A stretch of DNA of 64,000 bases from FEN-1350 sp964386005 (GTDB taxonomy: Bacteria; Planctomycetota; Phycisphaerae; Sedimentisphaerales; Anaerohalosphaeraceae): NCBI GenBank assembly GCA_964386005.1, contig CAYLSB010000019.1, positions 1 through 64,000 on the forward strand, given 5' to 3'. Below, one piece after another: positions 61,072-64,000 of this stretch. The notes below the pieces were generated by a model that worked only from the letters and a program-made list of their open reading frames with translations, was not told the DNA's origin and made no database searches. Position numbers and translations under genes: made by a program. Position 1 is the first letter of the stretch, and each line of letters begins with the position of its first letter.

Positions 61072-62169
61072 GTGAATGAATCCATCCGCATTTTCACCGA
61101 CGGGGGCAGCCGAGGGAATCCAGGCCCGGCGGCGGGGGCCTATTTCCTGACGGATACCCGTGGAAAGGTTCTGCAGGGACGCGGTGTTTTTCTCGGCGAA
61201 GCCACCAACAATGTCGCCGAATATCGGGGGTTGGTGGAGGCGTTGGAGGCCGCTACGCAGATCGGCGCCAGGCAGATCGAAATCCTCAGCGACAGCGAAC
61301 TGATGGTTCGCCAGATCCTTGGGCAATACAAAGTCAAAAGCGAGGGTCTTCGTGAGTATTATCATCGCTGTATGGAATTGCTGGCGGGATTCCGGTCGTG
61401 GAAGATCACGCATATCCCTCGAGAGAAAAATTCCCGCGCCGATCAGTTGGCCAATCAGTGCCTCGATCGCAAGGCGAATGTAACCTGGTCGCCGTCGAAG
61501 CACAAGGTGGCCGAATGGGGCGGCAAACGGATTCGACTGGGCGTTTTGATCAGCGGGGGCGGTCGGACGCTGGTGAACCTGCAGAACGAAATTCTGGCCG
61601 GTCATCTGCCGGCGGAGGTGGCGGTGGTCATCTGTTCGCGATCGGCCGTCAAGGGAGTTGATCGCGCTCGGGAACTCGGCTTCGAACCGGCGATCATTCG
61701 GCGCAAGGATTTCGAAACCATCGAGACGTTCAGCGAAGCGCTGGCCGAAAAACTGGACGAGGCCCGGGTCGATCTGGTCGTACAGGCCGGGTGGTTATGC
61801 CTGTGGAAGATCCCGTCGCGGTTCGAGGGCAAGGTGATGAATATCCACCCGGCGCTGTTGCCGAGTTTTGGCGGGCAGGGCATGTGGGGTCATCACGTTC
61901 ACGAAGCGGTACTGAAGGCCGGCTGCAAGGTCAGCGGGTGTACGGTTCACTTCTGCAATAACGAATACGATTCCGGACCGATCATCGTACAACGAACGTG
62001 CGAGGTGCAGGATGACGACGACGCCGACACGCTGGCCGAGCGGGTTTTTCAGCAGGAGTGCGTCGCCTATCCGGAGGCGATTCGGTTGTTCGCGCGGGGA
62101 CAAATTCAGATTGTCCATGGCGTCGTCAAACGAAATCTCGTATCCGAGGCGGCCGACACGAAACACTGA
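61072..62169 (+). CDS. RNase HI-like domain fused to phosphoribosylglycinamide formyltransferase (PurN)
   Basis: 365 residues starting at GTG 61072, with aggag 6 bases upstream. Residues 4-135 are an RNase H fold: IFTDGGSRGNPGPAAGAYFL (first Asp), NNVAEYRGLVEALEAA (Glu), EILSDSELMVRQI (second Asp), and REKNSRADQLAN (last Asp). All four catalytic acids are present. Residues about 152-345 are a full PurN: LGVLISGGGRTLVNL, VDLVVQAGWLCLWKIP, the formyl-transfer Asn and His in MNIHPALLPSFGG, and the Asp in YDSGPIIVQRT. PurN adds a formyl group to GAR in purine synthesis. The linker is only about 15 residues (KANVTWSPSKHKVAE), and no stop or frameshift separates the parts. Confidence 0.92.
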   Translation: MNESIRIFTDGGSRGNPGPAAGAYFLTDTRGKVLQGRGVFLGEATNNVAEYRGLVEALEAATQIGARQIEILSDSELMVRQILGQYKVKSEGLREYYHRCMELLAGFRSWKITHIPREKNSRADQLANQCLDRKANVTWSPSKHKVAEWGGKRIRLGVLISGGGRTLVNLQNEILAGHLPAEVAVVICSRSAVKGVDRARELGFEPAIIRRKDFETIETFSEALAEKLDEARVDLVVQAGWLCLWKIPSRFEGKVMNIHPALLPSFGGQGMWGHHVHEAVLKAGCKVSGCTVHFCNNEYDSGPIIVQRTCEVQDDDDADTLAERVFQQECVAYPEAIRLFARGQIQIVHGVVKRNLVSEAADTKH

Positions 62170-62233
62170 ATATAGAATCCCGCGATATCAAACGGTATCA
62201 TCGGAAACCAGAACATCATCCGGAGGATGAACG

Positions 62234-64000
62234 ATGCGACAGATTTGGATATCAATAAGCGGCGTGATGATGCTCTCTGTGACCGGTTGGGCGTCGGACG
62301 GAGGAGTGATCCGAAAGGCCGAACTGAAGATCGACGCAACGAAACAATCGGAACACATCGTCCCCAAAAATCTCACCGGAAAGTTCGCCGAGCATTTGTA
62401 CTTCAACATCACCAACGGTATGGACGCCCAAATCCTGCTGAATGCCACGATGGCCGATTACCCTTTCAAGGCGGCCGAGTCGCCGGACGGGCTCAGCTTA
62501 TTTCACAGCGATCGGAGGCAGATCGAGCAGGAGATTCGGCGCGGCGCGGGGCGATGGGGCTGGCCGTCTTCGCAGTTGGACGGGCTGGTCAGCGCGTACA
62601 ACGACGGGCTGGCGTGCTGGTGGACCCGGATCGGCGCCGTTACCGTCAGCCCTGATACCGGGCCGCATGGCGGGCGGGCGCAGAGGATTGAATGTAGTGC
62701 CGCCGGTCAGGGGATCTCGCAGTGGATATATCTGTCGCTGCATCGCATCCGGAAATACGATTTCGAGATTTTCGCTCGATCGCCGCAGCTCCGGACGCTG
62801 ATGGTTTCGCTTACGCAGGAGGGCAAAGACTCTCCTTGTGCGACGATATCGGTTGCGGGTTTATCGCCGGAATGGACGAAGCTACGCGGGACACTGGAGT
62901 TAGTCGATAATATAGATAGTGATTTCCCTTATCAATTCGCGATTACCAGTCGGGCCGCAGGGCAGGTTGTGATGGATCGCGTCTTGTTATATCCAGTGGA
63001 TCATATCGGCGGCGCCGACCCGGATGTGATCGCTCTGCTCAAACAGTCGCGTTTGCCGATTCTTCGATGGCCTGGAGGAAATTTTGTCAGCAGCTATCAC
63101 TGGAAAGACGGCGTGGGTTCGTCGGAACGGCGCCCGACGCTGCCGAACTATGCCTGGGGCCAGGTGGAGAATAATCTGTTCGGAACCGATGAGTTTGTGG
63201 CCTTCTGCAAGGCGGTCGGTTGCGAGCCGATGATTTGCATTAACGCGGGCGATGGTACGCCGCGGGAGGCCGCCGAGTGGATTGAATACTGCAACGGCCC
63301 GGCCGATTCGCGGATGGGCAAGCTCCGCGCGGACAACGGCCATCCACAACCCTACGCGATCCGTCACTGGGAAGTCGGCAACGAATTGTGGGGCCGCTGG
63401 CAATACCACTGGACGACGGCCGAGGGGTATGTCGATCGATACAAGGCCTTTGCCGAGGCGATGCTCAAGGCCGACCCGACAATTACTTTGTATGCTTGCG
63501 GGGCGCCGGTCTTCTGGGGAAAGCAATGGAATACAACGCTCATTCAGGGTCTGGCGTCTTCCATGCGGCGGACCACCGATCATCCGCTGATCGGCGGAAA
63601 CGTGCCGCCATCGACCGAGCCGCTGGATGTGTATCGGGATTTCATGGGCGTTCCCGACGTGCTGGAACAGAAGTGGGCCGCCCTGCGGGATGAGATGAAG
63701 GCCGCCGGCATCCGCGATCCGCATCTGGCGGTGACCGAACTGCAATTGTTCGCGCATATCGGGCAAGGCGAAAAGGATGCTCCGCGAAAATTGCGGGGAG
63801 ATAATCTTGTCGCCCCGGCGACGCTGGCCGAGGGATTGTACGATGTGCTGATTTATCACGCCGCCGTACGGCTGTCGCCGTTTGTGGAGATGGTGACGCA
63901 CTCCGCGACGGTCAACCACGGCGGCGGTCTTCGTAAAAGCCGCGAGCGGGTCTTCGCCAATCCGTGCCATTATGCGCAGTCGATGTTCGCCGAGATGGCG
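62234..64000 (+). CDS. GH51-type alpha-L-arabinofuranosidase, 5' part
   Basis: The reading frame from ATG 62234 (MRQIWISISGVMMLSVTGWAS) stays open to the window end, so 589 residues are visible and the C-terminus is missing. A signal peptide is followed by a beta-sandwich insert (about 90-255, rich in aromatic strands, CBM-like), then the (beta/alpha)8 catalytic domain. LRWPGGNFVSSYHWKDGVG is the substrate loop, HWEVGNELWGRW has the acid/base Glu, and LAVTELQLFAH has the nucleophile Glu. Such enzymes release arabinose from arabinoxylan or pectin side chains. A ggagga ribosome site is 6 bases before the ATG. It is an exported enzyme and possible type II cargo. Confidence 0.9.
   Translation, partial: MRQIWISISGVMMLSVTGWASDGGVIRKAELKIDATKQSEHIVPKNLTGKFAEHLYFNITNGMDAQILLNATMADYPFKAAESPDGLSLFHSDRRQIEQEIRRGAGRWGWPSSQLDGLVSAYNDGLACWWTRIGAVTVSPDTGPHGGRAQRIECSAAGQGISQWIYLSLHRIRKYDFEIFARSPQLRTLMVSLTQEGKDSPCATISVAGLSPEWTKLRGTLELVDNIDSDFPYQFAITSRAAGQVVMDRVLLYPVDHIGGADPDVIALLKQSRLPILRWPGGNFVSSYHWKDGVGSSERRPTLPNYAWGQVENNLFGTDEFVAFCKAVGCEPMICINAGDGTPREAAEWIEYCNGPADSRMGKLRADNGHPQPYAIRHWEVGNELWGRWQYHWTTAEGYVDRYKAFAEAMLKADPTITLYACGAPVFWGKQWNTTLIQGLASSMRRTTDHPLIGGNVPPSTEPLDVYRDFMGVPDVLEQKWAALRDEMKAAGIRDPHLAVTELQLFAHIGQGEKDAPRKLRGDNLVAPATLAEGLYDVLIYHAAVRLSPFVEMVTHSATVNHGGGLRKSRERVFANPCHYAQSMFAEMA

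Overview
This window looks like a scaffold from a Gram-negative-type environmental bacterium, most likely Planctomycetota of the Phycisphaerae kind. That placement is inferred from gene content: secreted proteins ending in short dockerin-like motifs (the D-L-A-x-L-A-x-x-W-L pattern), very large SBBP/CARDB/Ig-type secreted proteins, LamG domains, a type II secretion locus with a PilM/N/O/P-flavoured platform, and a SUMF1-type repeat protein. Base composition is moderately high in G+C, dipping in the small accessory module at 22.6-24.5 kb. I see no rRNA, tRNA, CRISPR array, insertion sequence or phage gene. The sequence contains one 100-N scaffold gap (6870-6969).

Layout. 0-9.4 kb (+): two large secreted repeat proteins, then a membrane glycosyltransferase carrying a C-terminal LamG domain. 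9.4-17.4 kb (-): a tightly packed seven-gene operon that starts with an alkaline-phosphatase-superfamily enzyme and continues with an SQD1/SqdB-like UDP-sulfoquinovose synthase, a thioredoxin, a sulfotransferase, two GT4 glycosyltransferases and a polyprenyl-phosphate sugar transferase. I read it as a pathway for a sulfur-containing exopolysaccharide or glycolipid. 18-22.5 kb (+): a membrane-anchored PpiD/SurA-like protein, two small membrane proteins and glycyl-tRNA synthetase. 22.6-24.5 kb (+): an MNT/HEPN toxin-antitoxin pair and a HSDR_N-DUF5655 nuclease-like protein. 24.5-26 kb: asparaginyl-tRNA synthetase with an inserted coiled coil. 26-36.5 kb: mostly secreted or membrane proteins of unknown role, a ketopantoate-reductase-family enzyme, an alpha/beta hydrolase and a four-repeat Kazal-like protein. 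36.5-38.3 kb (-): LepA. 38.4-41 kb (-): a triple SUMF1 protein. 41.4-43.4 kb: a zinc-ribbon membrane protein and a secreted alpha-amylase. 43.5-44.2 kb: a cluster of intergenic palindromes abutting a truncated TrkH-type potassium transporter, then a GAF-like protein.

45.2-58.7 kb (+) is a complete-looking type II secretion operon in the order gspE-F-G-H-I-J-K, a GspL/PilM-like protein, a GspM/PilO-like protein, a GspC/PilP-like protein and the secretin gspD. A near-consensus promoter stands ahead of it. The secretin carries about six N1-type repeats rather than the usual three, and GspK carries a glycine-rich insert of about 200 residues. No prepilin peptidase gene is present, so it must lie elsewhere. 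The many signal-peptide proteins here (alpha-amylase, Kazal, SUMF1, LamG, arabinofuranosidase) are natural candidate cargo. 58.8-64 kb (+): a PQQ-like beta-propeller protein, a coiled-coil zinc-ribbon protein, an RNase H-PurN fusion and the 5' part of a GH51 arabinofuranosidase that runs off the window.

The observations most worth following are the SQD1/sulfotransferase glycan operon, the RNase H-PurN fusion, the glycosyltransferase-LamG fusion beside a secreted LamG protein, the lengthened secretin with the glycine-rich GspK, and two families of dispersed palindromes that sit at gene ends and at the broken transporter gene.
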